Assembly: GCA_018401435.1 (NCBI GenBank)
Contig: JAGYJW010000014.1
Location: forward strand, 1 to 64,000
From: Deltaproteobacteria bacterium
GTDB taxonomy: Bacteria > Myxococcota_A > UBA796 > UBA2385
DNA length: 64,000 bases
Direction of reading: 5' to 3'
Below, in pieces: positions 8,974 to 18,330 of this stretch. The translations under genes were made by a program, and so were the position numbers. Positions within the stretch are counted from its first letter, which is position 1. Each line of letters opens with the position of its first letter. A model generated the notes under the pieces. It saw nothing but the letters and a program-made list of their open reading frames with translations, was not told the origin of the DNA and did no database searches.

Positions 8974-9877
8974 GACACGCCAGAGCTGGGTGGGGACCCG
9001 GGGTCATTCTTGCCCCCACCGCTGTTCTTGCCGCCGCCGCTGTTCTGCCGCCGCCGCTGTTCTTGCCGCCGCCGCTGCTCTTGCCGCCGCTGCCGCCGGC
9101 ACCACCGCCACCGGCCGCGCCGCCGCCGCCCATGCCCCCCCCAGGCCGCCAAAGCCGCCGCCCGCGCCGCCGTTTCCAGCCAGGGCGGAGCGGCTGATCC
9201 GTCGGCGGTCCTAGGATGACGGTTCGGATATAGGTGCGTTCAACCTCGTCTTCGGGGTCATCCGGGTCGCCCGCCATGATGCCCAGCACCACCGTGATGG
9301 CGCGCGGCAGCCGGTTGGGGGTCTCGGCCCCGGTGGTGTCCCAGCTGTCCCGCCACTCATAGGTGGTGGGGTCGAGGTATTTCAGGTCGAAGCGGGTGAC
9401 ATTGCGGGCCAGGGGCTGGATCCCGCCGTCCCGGTCGGGCTCCTGATCGATGCGTGGGCTCTCGCGGTGCAGCAGGACATAGCGCCCGGGGTGGTCGGGA
9501 TCGGGCTCGGTCCAGAGGGTGATCTCGGCCTGGTCGGACTCCAGGGCCGTGGCATAGGTGCGCCGGTGGGCCTTGGTGGCAAACCAGGCGGTGTCCGTCT
9601 CGTCGTTGTCCTGACCCACAAAGACGGTGCGGTAGGTGTTCACCGCGCTTGTATTGGGGGTGAGGAAGGCCAAGGACAGCTCGCGGGTCACCCGGGTCAT
9701 GGCCACCCGGGCCGACCGCTCCAGCTCGTCCTCCTGTTCGAGGTAGTCGCGCAGCTTGAGGGCGGCGCCCACGGTCTCCCAAGTGAGCATGGCGATGACC
9801 AGCATCACGCCCATGGCCACCAGCACCTCGATCAGGGTGAAGCCGCCGCGGCTGCGCTGTCGGGCGATGCGGGTCAT
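8970..9877 (-). CDS. gspJ: Type II secretion minor pseudopilin GspJ (frameshifted in C-terminal repeat)
   Basis: This is a minor pseudopilin of the T2SS tip. The leader ends RSRGG and is followed by FTLIEVLVAMGVMLVIAMLT, with Glu at +5. The globular domain has the GspJ features AWFATKAHRRTYATALES and ITLWTEPDPDHPGRYVLLHR. The C-terminus is a Gly-rich tail of repeated SGGGKN. As given, the frame runs on to 8672 and overlaps gspK by about 300 bases. One repeat unit (9043-9050) is a single T short. Restoring it gives a stop at 8970 that overlaps the gspK ATG, as at the other junctions of this operon. The corrected length is about 302 residues. ATG 9877 overlaps the gspI stop. Confidence 0.8.
9008..9093. 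repeat. 18-base repeat encoding SGGGKN in gspJ tail, one unit short by one base
   Basis: The plus-strand unit TTCTTGCCGCCGCCGCTG occurs about five times in tandem with small changes. The unit beginning near 9043 reads TTCTGCCG instead of TTCTTGCCG and breaks the gspJ frame. The uniform unit length elsewhere makes a missing base the simplest reading. Confidence 0.85.
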
Positions 9878-10506
9878 TGCTGGAGGCCCGCGCTGGCCAC
9901 GGCGCCGCTGGGGTTGATGACGTGGTGAACCAGCTCGACCTGGTCGGTGCCGTCCTCGTTGTCGCCCCACCAGACCACCACCCGCACCTCGCGGATATAG
10001 TCGCTGAGGTACTCGGTGAGCATCTCGGGCTGGATGAAGCCCGACATATCGGGCATTCCGCCGAAGTCCGCGCCTTCTTCCTGGGCGGTGCCGAAGCTGC
10101 CATAGTTTGCATCGCCCAGCTGGCCAGCCACATCGCCCAGGTTGGTGGGCAGGTCCAGCTCGATGCGACGCACCGTATAGGCAAAATGAAAGTCGGCCAG
10201 ATCGTCGGCCATATCCACCTGAAGCCCGTCTCCGCGGAATTCCTCTTCGCCGAAATCCTCGAAGTCGCCTTCTTCTTCGACGTCGGCGCTGGACCAGCCC
10301 TCTCGTTCGAGGGTGAGCATCAGCTCCTTCATCTTCTCGTCGGCCAGCTCGGTGCCTGTCTCCATGAGGCGGGCCTCGCGGGTCATCAAGACGGCCAGGC
10401 CCTGGGTGTCCACCAACACCAGCAAGCTGATGGTGAGGATGCCCAGCGCGACCATGACCTCGAGCAAGGTGAAGCCGGCGCGGCGATGGGAGCGGGAGGG
10501 GGTCAT
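9874..10506 (-). CDS. gspI: Type II secretion minor pseudopilin GspI
   Basis: GspI nucleates the pseudopilus tip with GspJ and GspK. The prepilin leader is 11 residues (ending HRRAG), followed by FTLLEVMVALGILTISLLVL with Glu at +5. The mature globular part is 210 residues in total and carries an unusual acidic insertion (EEEGDFEDFGEEEFRGDG, about residues 77-95), which makes it longer than the usual 120-150 residue GspI. The ATG at 10506 overlaps the gspH stop and its own TGA overlaps the gspJ ATG (ATGA both times), so translational coupling is likely. Confidence 0.88.
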   Translation of the reverse strand: MTPSRSHRRAGFTLLEVMVALGILTISLLVLVDTQGLAVLMTREARLMETGTELADEKMKELMLTLEREGWSSADVEEEGDFEDFGEEEFRGDGLQVDMADDLADFHFAYTVRRIELDLPTNLGDVAGQLGDANYGSFGTAQEEGADFGGMPDMSGFIQPEMLTEYLSDYIREVRVVVWWGDNEDGTDQVELVHHVINPSGAVASAGLQQ

Positions 10507-11255
10507 GGCAGGGTGGGCCCATCCACGGGCAGCCAGGCCATGCTCTGGCCGGGCTCGACCACATCGGTCGTGAGGCTCACCTTGCCGGTGAGGGGCTCCA
10601 CCTCGATGGTGTAGCCGTCTTCAGGCTCGTCGATTTTCACGACCCGAACCACCGTGTGTTCGGCCGAGCCATCGGGGAAGACATAGGTGTAGGCCATGCT
10701 GTGCTCTTCGGCCTCTTCGGGGGCCTCCTCGCCCAGGGGCACGCTGGGGCGGGCGCCTTCGATGCCATACTGGGGCGTATAGACAAATGCGAAGGCCGAA
10801 CCGGGCGGCAGCTTGTTTCGGGTGGTGAAGGCCGGGTCGTCCACATTCTCGAATTGCTGGCTGGCCTCGTCCCCCAGGTCGGCGGCGGCGACCCCGTCGG
10901 CGATCTCCCGCTCGGTATAGCGGGCCATCTTGTCTTTGAGCTCCCGTTCGACCTTCTCGCGCTCTTCGGGAGAGCCGAAGACCAGGGTGTTGGGGTCGCC
11001 CATCTCCACCTGCCAGGTCCCTGCGTCCAGGTCATAGGCGATGCGGAAGGTCTGGTTGCGCAGGGCCGCCTCGTCCACCAGCATGGTGTAGGTCTGGGCG
11101 ATCTCCTTGGCCGCCCCCCGCTGCTGCAGGTCGAGAATCCCCGACAGGGCTGGGATTCCCACGCCGGCCAAGAGGCCGAGCACAGCCACCACAACCATGA
11201 TCTCGATGAGGGTCATGCCTGTGCGGAGGCGGGTTCTCGCGGGGTTGGCGTTCAC
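10503..11255 (-). CDS. gspH: Type II secretion minor pseudopilin GspH
   Basis: GspH is a pseudopilin of the T2SS. The leader is 13 residues, followed by MTLIEIMVVVAVLGLLAGVG, with Met instead of the usual Phe at +1 and Glu at +5. At 250 residues it is longer than typical GspH (150-200). The extra sequence is a Glu-rich helical insertion around residues 95-150 (SPEEREKVERELKDKM, then TEREIADGVAA) and an acidic segment near residue 175. It follows gspG by 12 bases and overlaps gspI by four. Confidence 0.82.
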   Translation of the reverse strand: MNANPARTRLRTGMTLIEIMVVVAVLGLLAGVGIPALSGILDLQQRGAAKEIAQTYTMLVDEAALRNQTFRIAYDLDAGTWQVEMGDPNTLVFGSPEEREKVERELKDKMARYTEREIADGVAAADLGDEASQQFENVDDPAFTTRNKLPPGSAFAFVYTPQYGIEGARPSVPLGEEAPEEAEEHSMAYTYVFPDGSAEHTVVRVVKIDEPEDGYTIEVEPLTGKVSLTTDVVEPGQSMAWLPVDGPTLP

Positions 11256-11267
11256 AGGGGGGCGCTC

Positions 11268-11735
11268 CTACTCAGAGAGGTCGCCGATCTCCCAGCTCTT
11301 GATGTCGGCGTCGTAGTCTTCACCGCCCTCGGCACCATCGCGGCCCAGCGAGATGATCTCGTAGGGGTGCTCGCCATGGGTCCCGGGGCTGAAGTACTGG
11401 AATTCATTGCCCCAGGAGTCGGTGGGGATGCGGTTGCCTTCGAAGTGCTTGGACGCGGCCTGCAGGCCTTCGGAGGTGGTCGGGTACTTGCCCCGGTGCT
11501 TGGCCGCATACATCTGCAGCGAGCCTTCCACCTTCTTGATTTGCAGCTTCGTCGTGTCGACATAGCCATCCTGCAGGCTGCTCACGACGTTGACGGCGAC
11601 CACGGTCATCAGCACGCCGAGGATGGCGATCACAACCATGATCTCGACGAGGGTGAGGCCCAGGCGGCCGCGGTTGCTGCCAGCGCGGGCGAGGCGGGCG
11701 CGGGCGACCAGACGGGAGGCGGAGAACTTCGGCAT
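11268..11735 (-). CDS. gspG: Type II secretion major pseudopilin GspG
   Basis: This is the main subunit of the periplasmic pseudopilus that pushes substrate through GspD. The leader is long (26 residues) with cleavage expected in RGRLG/LTLVE; Leu replaces the usual Phe at +1, and Glu is kept at +5. The GspG core is clear: KLQIKKVEGSLQMYAAKHRG, YPTTSEGL, and the calcium-loop region with DSWGNEFQYFSPGTHGEHPY and SLGRDGAEGGEDYDADIKSW. Length is 155 residues, near the family norm. No prepilin peptidase gene (gspO/pilD) is in the window, so it must be encoded elsewhere. Confidence 0.95.
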   Translation of the reverse strand: MPKFSASRLVARARLARAGSNRGRLGLTLVEIMVVIAILGVLMTVVAVNVVSSLQDGYVDTTKLQIKKVEGSLQMYAAKHRGKYPTTSEGLQAASKHFEGNRIPTDSWGNEFQYFSPGTHGEHPYEIISLGRDGAEGGEDYDADIKSWEIGDLSE

Positions 11736-11753
11736 GGGGGCTCCTTTCGATGC

Positions 11754-12989
11754 TTAGACGGCGACGTGGGAGAGGTTGAGCATCGGCAGCAGGATGGCGA
11801 GGGCCACGATGGTGACCACGCCGCCCATGACCAGGATGAGGATGGGCTCCATCAAGCTGGTCAGCGCGCCGATGATGTTGTCGACCTGCTGGTCGTAAGA
11901 GTCGGCGACCTTGCTGAGCATGGGCTCGAGCTCGCCGGTCTTTTCGCCGATGGCGATCATATGGGTGACCAGGGGCGGAAATTGCCCCGACGCCTTCAGC
12001 GGGCCCGCGATGCTCTGGCCCTCGCGGATATTGCGGCCGGCATTCTCGATGGCCTCGGCCAGGATGTCGTTCTCTACGACGGTCTTGACGATTCCGACCG
12101 CGGTGAGGATGGGAACGCCGCTGTCGAGCAGGGTGGACAAGGTGCGGCAGAAGCGGCTGACCGCGACCAGGCGGTTGACCTTGCCAAAGAGGGGCAAGGT
12201 GAGCTTGGCCTGGTGCCAGCGGCGCCGGCCCCTGGGGGTGCGCACATAGCGCCAGGCGCCATAGGCGGCGCCCGCTCCCAAGATGAGCAGGGCCCACCAG
12301 TAGCCGATGATGCTGTCGCTCACCCACAGCAGGATGCGGGTGATGAGGGGCAGCACCGCGTCGAAGCTGTCGAAGATGCGCCGGATGCGCGGGATGACCC
12401 CCACGAAGAGGCCCACCACGATGAGCCCGCTGACGCCGCCCATGAGCAGGGGGTACATCAAGGCGCTGGTGACCTTGCCCCGCAGCTTGACCTGGCTCTC
12501 GGTGTAGTCGGTGAGCCGCGACAGCACGGTGTCCAGCGCGCCGGATTGTTCACCGGCGGCCACCATGTTGACGTAGAGGTTGCCAAAGACCTTGGGGTGT
12601 TTGCGCATGGCCTTGGCCAGGCCATCCCCCTGGTTCACATCCTCGCGGACCTCGACCAGAACAAGCTTGAGCGCGGGATTGTCAACCTGATCCACCAAGG
12701 CGGACAGGGCCTCCACCATGGGGATGCCCGCCCCGATCAGCGTGGCGAGCTGGCTGGTCATGGCCGCGAGATCCTGGACCTTCACCCGCTGCAAGAAGCG
12801 GCTGAAGTCGATCTCGACGTTGATACCCTTGCCCCGCGTGGCCTTGCCGGCCTTCTGCTCCCATACATCCGTCGGGAAGACGGCCTGTCGGCGCAGCTTC
12901 GCACGGGCGGACTTGGGGCTCTCGGCGTCGATGACCCCGGTGACAGGGCCACCTGCGGCGTCGAAAGCCTTGTACTCGAAGACGGCCAT
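11754..12989 (-). CDS. gspF: Type II secretion inner-membrane platform protein GspF
   Basis: GspF is the polytopic inner-membrane protein that couples GspE ATP hydrolysis to pseudopilus assembly. The 411 residues contain two T2SSF repeats: the first has FLQRVKVQDLAAMTSQLATL and LIGAGIPMVEAL, the second FCRTLSTLLDSGVPILTAV. Three transmembrane helices follow the family pattern (about residues 175-195, 220-240 and 375-400). The N-terminus MAVFEYKAFDAAGG matches family starts. It is 23 bases after gspE. Confidence 0.96.
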   Translation of the reverse strand: MAVFEYKAFDAAGGPVTGVIDAESPKSARAKLRRQAVFPTDVWEQKAGKATRGKGINVEIDFSRFLQRVKVQDLAAMTSQLATLIGAGIPMVEALSALVDQVDNPALKLVLVEVREDVNQGDGLAKAMRKHPKVFGNLYVNMVAAGEQSGALDTVLSRLTDYTESQVKLRGKVTSALMYPLLMGGVSGLIVVGLFVGVIPRIRRIFDSFDAVLPLITRILLWVSDSIIGYWWALLILGAGAAYGAWRYVRTPRGRRRWHQAKLTLPLFGKVNRLVAVSRFCRTLSTLLDSGVPILTAVGIVKTVVENDILAEAIENAGRNIREGQSIAGPLKASGQFPPLVTHMIAIGEKTGELEPMLSKVADSYDQQVDNIIGALTSLMEPILILVMGGVVTIVALAILLPMLNLSHVAV

Positions 12990-13012
12990 GGCGGGGAAGG
13001 ACTCCGGGGACT

Positions 13013-14722
13013 TCAGTCGAGGTTGATGACGTCATCCTGCGTGACACGCATGATCTCGTCCAAGGTGGTGTCGCCGGCAATGGCCTTGGCGATGCCGTCA
13101 TCCCGCAGCGTCCGCATGCCTTCGGCGATGGCCTGCCGCTTGATGACGCCAGCGTCGGCGCCGCTGGTGACAACCGAGCGCAGCTCCTCGGACACGACGA
13201 GCAGCTCGTAGATTCCGGTTCGGCCCTGGTAGCCCTTGCCATTGCATTCGGGGCAGCCCACGGCCCGGTAGAGGGGGCCGGTGACGCGATCGGGGGTGAT
13301 GCCCACCTCGCGCAGCTCGACCGCGGAGGGGTGGTAGGGCTCGCGGCAGACCGGGCAGAGGCGCCGCACCAGGCGCTGCCCGAGCACCGCCAGCAGCGAG
13401 GACGCCACCAGGAAGGGCTCGATATTCATGTCGATGAGGCGGGTGAAGGCCGTGGGGGCGTCGTTGGTGTGCAGGGTCGTGAACACCAGGTGGCCCGTCA
13501 GCGAGGCCTGGATCGCGTTCTCGGCGGTCTCGCGGTCGCGGGTCTCTCCCACCAGGATGACGTCGGGGTCCTGGCGCAGGTGGGCCCGCAGCACGCTCGC
13601 AAAGCTGAGGTCGATCTTGGGGTTGACCTGGGTCTGGCCGATGCCCCGCAGCTCGTACTCGATGGGATCCTCGATGGTGAGGATGTTCAGGTCGGGCTTG
13701 TTGATCTCGGAGAGGGCCGAATACAAGGTGGTGGTCTTGCCCGAACCCGTCGGCCCGCAGACGATGATGATGCCGTGGGGAAGCTGGATGAGCTTGCGGA
13801 AGTGGCGCATCACGTCGACATTCATGCCGACGCCTTCGAGGTTGAAGACGCCGCCCTTCTCCAGCAGACGCATCACCACGCGTTCGCCGTGGCGGACCGG
13901 CATGGTGGACACCCGCACGTCGATCTCGCGGCCCGCCATGCGGGTGCGAATGCGGCCGTCCTGGGGGATGCGCTTCTCGGCGATGTTGAGCCCCGCCATG
14001 ATCTTCACGCGGCTGACGATGGAGGCGTGCAGCCGGGCCGGGGGCTTGACCCGCTCATAGAGCACACCGTCGATGCGAAAGCGCACGGACAGCTCTTTTT
14101 CGAAGGGCTCGATGTGAATGTCCGAGGCCCGCTCCTTGATGGCCTCGGTGAAGAGCGAGTTCACGAAGCGGATGATGGGGGCCTGGTTGGGGTCGTCGAG
14201 CAGATCCTCGTCGAGCTTGAGGTCGGCGTCGATGTCGGTGCCCAGCTCCTCGTCGATCTCCTCCATCACGTCGGTGGCCGAGCGGCTGGCCTTGTCGTAG
14301 GCCTTGTTGGTGGCCTCGCGCAGGTGTTCGGCGCTCACCACCACCGGGCGCACGGGACGCTCGAAGAGGATGCGCAGGTCGTCGAGGGCGGGCATGGCCT
14401 TGTGCGAGGAGATGGCGACCTCGACCACGCCATTGCGCTCCCACAGCGGCAACACGCCCTGTTCCCGCGACATGCCCAGGGGAATGGGGCGCACGAGGTG
14501 GTCGCTCACCTGGTCGATGTCGATGCGGGCCAGGTAGGACAGCCCCGCGGCGTCGGCGATGGCCCGCGCGACGACCTCGCCGTCGATGCCGTCCACCGCG
14601 CGGACGCCTTCGACCAGATCGGTGCCGGCCTTCTCGGCCTGGGCCCGCCCCAGCTCCAGCTGGTTGAGCGGGAGCCCGCGGGCGAGGAGGAGCTGGTCGA
14701 TCGGTTCGCGGCGAATGCCCAT
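13013..14722 (-). CDS. gspE: Type II secretion ATPase GspE
   Basis: GspE is the cytoplasmic hexameric ATPase powering the T2SS. The protein from ATG 14722 is 569 residues. It has an N-terminal T2SSE_N domain (residues 1-160), Walker A GPTGSGKTTTLYSAL near residue 326, Asp box ILTIEDPIEYEL, Walker B region LRQDPDVILVGETRDRETA, His box LVFTTLHTNDAPTAFTRL, and a tetracysteine zinc motif (CPVC, later CPEC) near residues 455-490. A longer open frame runs upstream into gspD, but ATG 14722 starts the normal N-terminus (MGIRREPIDQLLL) and lies just after the gspD stop. Confidence 0.96.
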   Translation of the reverse strand: MGIRREPIDQLLLARGLPLNQLELGRAQAEKAGTDLVEGVRAVDGIDGEVVARAIADAAGLSYLARIDIDQVSDHLVRPIPLGMSREQGVLPLWERNGVVEVAISSHKAMPALDDLRILFERPVRPVVVSAEHLREATNKAYDKASRSATDVMEEIDEELGTDIDADLKLDEDLLDDPNQAPIIRFVNSLFTEAIKERASDIHIEPFEKELSVRFRIDGVLYERVKPPARLHASIVSRVKIMAGLNIAEKRIPQDGRIRTRMAGREIDVRVSTMPVRHGERVVMRLLEKGGVFNLEGVGMNVDVMRHFRKLIQLPHGIIIVCGPTGSGKTTTLYSALSEINKPDLNILTIEDPIEYELRGIGQTQVNPKIDLSFASVLRAHLRQDPDVILVGETRDRETAENAIQASLTGHLVFTTLHTNDAPTAFTRLIDMNIEPFLVASSLLAVLGQRLVRRLCPVCREPYHPSAVELREVGITPDRVTGPLYRAVGCPECNGKGYQGRTGIYELLVVSEELRSVVTSGADAGVIKRQAIAEGMRTLRDDGIAKAIAGDTTLDEIMRVTQDDVINLD

Positions 14723-14726
14723 GGGC

Positions 14727-17273
14727 TCAGTCCTGCTTCGGCGGGTCGCCGTCATCGGTGCCGTCGTCGCTGCCGCCGACGCTGCCGCCGACGCTGCCGC
14801 CGACGCTGCCAGAGCCGGCGTCATCGGGGCTGGCGGGCTCGTCGGGGGTCGGGGCCTCATCCTCGGGGGCGCCGATGAGCAGCGCGCGGCCGGCGACGCG
14901 CTTGCCTGGACGCATGGCGGGCGTGGGGGCGTCGGGGGCCGGCTTGCTGCTCAGCTCCTCGGGGGCCATCGGGTCGCCGATGACCGTGTACTTGCCGTCA
15001 TCCACCGTGGGACCGCGGAAGCGGCTGGGACGGTCCACCTGGTTCATCGAGTAGGACAGCAGGTTGCGCATCTCGGCCTCCTGCTCCTCGCGGCTCTTGC
15101 CGTAGAAGCGCCGGATGAACTCGCGCCGCTGCTCCCACTTCACGCGGTAGACCTCTTCGAGGTCGGCGGGCTCGTTGATGATGTGCGGGGTGAGGAAGAT
15201 CAGCAGGTTGGTGCGGCGCACGGTGCTGGACTGCCCCCGGAAGAGGCGGCCGACCAGCGGGATGTCGCCCAGAATGGGCACCTTGGTCTCGACCGAGCTG
15301 TCGGTCTCGCCGATGAGCCCGCCCAGCACGATGGTCTGGTTGTCCTTCACCACCACCGTGTTCTCGATGGAGCGCTTGGACGTCACCGGACCGCCGCTGC
15401 TCTGGGTGTCCAGGCTGCTGGGGTCGCCCTCCAGCTCCTGCACCTCTTGGAAGACCTCGAGGGTGACGTAGTCGGACTCGTTGATCTGGGGGGTCACCCG
15501 CAAGGTGATGGCCACATCTTCGCGTTGAAAGCTGATGATGGGCTGGCCCAGGTTGTTGGAGCTGGTACCCACGGGGAAGGGCACGTTCCGACCCACGATG
15601 ATCTTGGCCTCTTCATTGTCCAGGGCCAGGATATTGGGCGTTGAAAGGATGTTGACGGAGGACGAGGACTGCAGGGCATTGAGCACGACGCCAAAGGCGG
15701 GGATGCTGATCGTGCCTTCGCCCAGGGGGCTGTCAATCTCGAAGCTGGGCCCGAAGACGCCGACGGCGAGGCCGCTCAGCACATCCGAGGTGAAGCCGCC
15801 GAGGCCCAGGATGGAGCTGGCGCCGAGCTGGGCCGAACCCACCTTGGCGCTGCCATCTTCATTTGCCGCGCCCCCATGCACCGCCATGCCGAAGCTGGCG
15901 TCATCGGAGGTGGACAGCTCGAGGATCACGGCCTCGACGAAGACCTGCTGCCGACGCCGATCCAGCTTCTCGATGACCTCCGAGATGATGTCGAATTCGT
16001 CCTTGGTGGCGATGATCACCAGCGAGTTGGTGTTCTCGTCGCTGGCGATGCGCATGCCCGAGTCGAAGGCCGCCACGGCGGAGGTCTTGCCGGGGCCGTC
16101 GGGGCCCTCGGGCGGCGCGCGGCCCCCCGGGGGCACGCCGGCCTGGCCCACGCGGCCGCGGGTGGCGCTGCCGCTCTTGGATGAACCCGAGCCGCTGCCG
16201 CCGCTGGACAGATTCTGCAGCACGGTGGCCACGTCGTCGGCCTTGGCGTGCTCCAGGTAGACCACATTGATGCGGGCCCGGCTGGTGGGATCGACGTCTA
16301 CGTCCAGCTCGTTGATGAGGGCGACGACGTTCTTGAGCGCCTCCTCGTTGGCCATGATCAGCAGGGAGTTGGTGCGCTCATCGGCGATGATGCGCTCGAT
16401 ATAGCTGCCTTCGGCGCCGACCTTCGATGCCGAGGCCTCTGCGGAGGGGGCGGGCTCGGGGGTGCGGCGGTTCCGCCGTCGGGCCGCAGCGGAGGTGCGG
16501 GCGGCGGTCTCGGGCTGGGCGGACTCCCCCCCAGTCGACCCCCCGTAGATCTTCTCGATGACCTGCTGGATCTCGGTGGCTTCGGCATGTTGCAGGGTGA
16601 TCAGCGCCAGCTTGGCCTTGGGGGCGGCCACATCGAGCTGGCTGATGATCCGGTAGACCCGGCGGATGTTGTGGGCCGAGCCCGTGATGATCAGGGTGTT
16701 GCTGGGGGCATAGGCGATGATGTTGGCGCCCTTGCCCGCAAGCTCCTTGACCACCCCGCTCACATCCGAGACGTTGACATTCTCGAGCTGGATGATCTGG
16801 GTGACGAAATTGTCGGTGTAGGGGATGTTGCTCCCCTCGTAGACGCCGATGGGCGATCCGACCGCGTCGGTGATCGGCACCACCTTGGTCATGCTGCCCG
16901 TGGTCACCAGGGTGTAGCCCTCGGCGGCGAGGGCCGACACGAAGGCCTCCCAGGCGGCCGATCGGCTGACCTTGCTGTGGCTGATGATCGTGATCTCGCC
17001 CTTGAGATCGTCGGTCAGGATGAAATTCCGCCCCATGGTCTCGGCGAAATACTTGATGACGTCGGTGATGGGCGTATCGACGAAATCAATGGAAATCTGG
17101 GCGTTATTGGGCACCTGCGGGGGGCGCTGCCGGTCCGGCGTGGGGGCGACGACGACATCCTCGCCCGTTGCGGGCGCGTCTTCGTCGTCCTGGGCGAAGG
17201 CGGCGCCTCCGGCGGACAGGCCGGCGGTGAGCGCGACCAGGAGCAGCAGGGACCGGGGGGGACGAATTGTCAT
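14727..17273 (-). CDS. gspD: Type II secretion secretin GspD
   Basis: GspD forms the outer-membrane channel. From ATG 17273 (AGAGGAAG upstream) it is 848 residues. A signal peptide ends AAFAQ, then comes N0 (ISIDFVDTPITDVIKYFAE), then N1-N3 repeats with VNVSDVSGVVKELAGKG and VEKIYGG-type motifs. A Gly/Pro-rich insertion follows in N3, then the secretin core with VPFPVGTS, DVAITLRVTPQINESDYVTL and VLGGLIGE. The C-terminus beyond the S-domain region is low complexity (GGSVGGSVGGSVGGSDDG). The longer upstream frame is rejected because it would overlap the end of gspC and precede the signal peptide. Confidence 0.96.
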   Translation of the reverse strand: MTIRPPRSLLLLVALTAGLSAGGAAFAQDDEDAPATGEDVVVAPTPDRQRPPQVPNNAQISIDFVDTPITDVIKYFAETMGRNFILTDDLKGEITIISHSKVSRSAAWEAFVSALAAEGYTLVTTGSMTKVVPITDAVGSPIGVYEGSNIPYTDNFVTQIIQLENVNVSDVSGVVKELAGKGANIIAYAPSNTLIITGSAHNIRRVYRIISQLDVAAPKAKLALITLQHAEATEIQQVIEKIYGGSTGGESAQPETAARTSAAARRRNRRTPEPAPSAEASASKVGAEGSYIERIIADERTNSLLIMANEEALKNVVALINELDVDVDPTSRARINVVYLEHAKADDVATVLQNLSSGGSGSGSSKSGSATRGRVGQAGVPPGGRAPPEGPDGPGKTSAVAAFDSGMRIASDENTNSLVIIATKDEFDIISEVIEKLDRRRQQVFVEAVILELSTSDDASFGMAVHGGAANEDGSAKVGSAQLGASSILGLGGFTSDVLSGLAVGVFGPSFEIDSPLGEGTISIPAFGVVLNALQSSSSVNILSTPNILALDNEEAKIIVGRNVPFPVGTSSNNLGQPIISFQREDVAITLRVTPQINESDYVTLEVFQEVQELEGDPSSLDTQSSGGPVTSKRSIENTVVVKDNQTIVLGGLIGETDSSVETKVPILGDIPLVGRLFRGQSSTVRRTNLLIFLTPHIINEPADLEEVYRVKWEQRREFIRRFYGKSREEQEAEMRNLLSYSMNQVDRPSRFRGPTVDDGKYTVIGDPMAPEELSSKPAPDAPTPAMRPGKRVAGRALLIGAPEDEAPTPDEPASPDDAGSGSVGGSVGGSVGGSDDGTDDGDPPKQD
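14769..14804. repeat. 12-base repeat x3 in gspD tail
   Basis: The plus-strand unit GCTGCCGCCGAC is present in three exact copies and encodes the GGSV repeats of the GspD C-terminus. Confidence 0.85.
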
Positions 17274-17349
17274 CGAGGGCTTCCTCTCCAGCGGGCGGCG
17301 CGCGCTCCCCGGGTGGGGGCGCCGCGTGCGGCAGCAAATCAAGGGCCGA

Positions 17350-18330
17350 CTAGCGGACCTCGTACTCGAAGGTCTGGCGCTTGGTGCGCCGCGTAATTTC
17401 GAAGTTGAAGGTCTTCTCGCTCTGAAGCGAGTTGTAGGCATCCATGGCGCTCGACATGCTGCTCAGCTCTTTGCCATTGGCTGCGTGCACGATGTCGCCG
17501 TTCTTGATGCCCAGCTTGTTGAAGAATGAGTTCCGGCGAATGCCACTGAGGCGGTAGCCATCCACCTGGCCGTCGGGGCCCTTGTGGGGCACCGCGCGCA
17601 CCTGGGAGTACAGCTGTTCGGGGTTTTCGAGCAGCTTGTCGATGACTTCCTGCTCGATGATGTACTTGTTCTCGCCTTCTTTGGTCACGCCGCCATCGTC
17701 TTCGGGCTTGCCCTTGCGGCCGCCCACCACCGTGGCCCCGGGGCGCTTGGCCACGGGTGTGGCGTCGTCGATGGTGATGAATTCCACGCTGCCGTCGGTG
17801 CGGCGGACGTGGACCTTCTTCTGCTCGATCTTGACGACGGTGGCCTCGCCCATCAGGACGTCGCCGATGCCGTAGCCACGGGCCTTGTCGCCGCCCTCTT
17901 CGGCGATCAGCGCCGAGGAGTATTCGGCGGGCTCTGCCACCATGGTGGCCAGCAGGACCACCTTGAGGTCGCTCTTGCGATCGCCGTCTTGGGGCCCGTC
18001 TTCGCCGCTGGAGGCCAGGCCCGAGGAGTCGAAGATATTCCGCGCGAGGATGGGCTCGGAGTAGGTGGCTTTGTCCTTGCGGCGGTTGCGCCGGGGGGTG
18101 ACGGGCCCGTCGTCTTCGCTGTCTGCGCCGGCGTCTTCATCGGCGTCCCCGGAGGGGATCGCGCGGGGGGCGTCGACCTTTTCGAGGGTGGCGAGGGTGG
18201 CGCCTTCAGGCATCTCAAGCAGGCCGCCAAGGACCCGAGAGGTCGCCATGGCGCCGATCCAAGACACGAGGCCCACTCCGATCAGGAGTCCGGCGACGGT
18301 CCATCGTGCGCGGCTGGTGGGAGAAACCAT
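17350..18330 (-). CDS. gspC: Type II secretion protein GspC
   Basis: GspC bridges the inner-membrane platform and GspD. From ATG 18330 it is 326 residues: one transmembrane helix (about residues 11-30, VAGLLIGVGLVSWIGAMA), a Pro/acidic linker, the HR domain that contacts GspD N0 (RNIFDSSGL to VHVRRTDGSVEFI), and a C-terminal PDZ domain (about residues 250-326, GYRLSGIRRNSFFNKLGIKN, GDIVHAANGKEL). An in-frame ATG at 18405 would add 25 residues; neither start has a clear Shine-Dalgarno. It is the first gene of the operon, with 76 bases to gspD. Confidence 0.85.
   Translation of the reverse strand: MVSPTSRARWTVAGLLIGVGLVSWIGAMATSRVLGGLLEMPEGATLATLEKVDAPRAIPSGDADEDAGADSEDDGPVTPRRNRRKDKATYSEPILARNIFDSSGLASSGEDGPQDGDRKSDLKVVLLATMVAEPAEYSSALIAEEGGDKARGYGIGDVLMGEATVVKIEQKKVHVRRTDGSVEFITIDDATPVAKRPGATVVGGRKGKPEDDGGVTKEGENKYIIEQEVIDKLLENPEQLYSQVRAVPHKGPDGQVDGYRLSGIRRNSFFNKLGIKNGDIVHAANGKELSSMSSAMDAYNSLQSEKTFNFEITRRTKRQTFEYEVR

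Noticed and set aside
9000-9130. A CRISPR-like array suspected from the short tandem repeats
   Set aside because: Units are 18 bases with no spacers and lie in the coding frame of gspJ. No cas gene is present.
5671-9219. A 1182-codon plus-strand open frame opposite gspJ-gspM, and similar long frames at 10656-13211, 25377-27932 and 43601-45634
   Set aside because: They are antisense to clear genes with recognisable domains. The translations are Gly/His/Ala/Leu-rich with no family motif; high GC makes such frames common.
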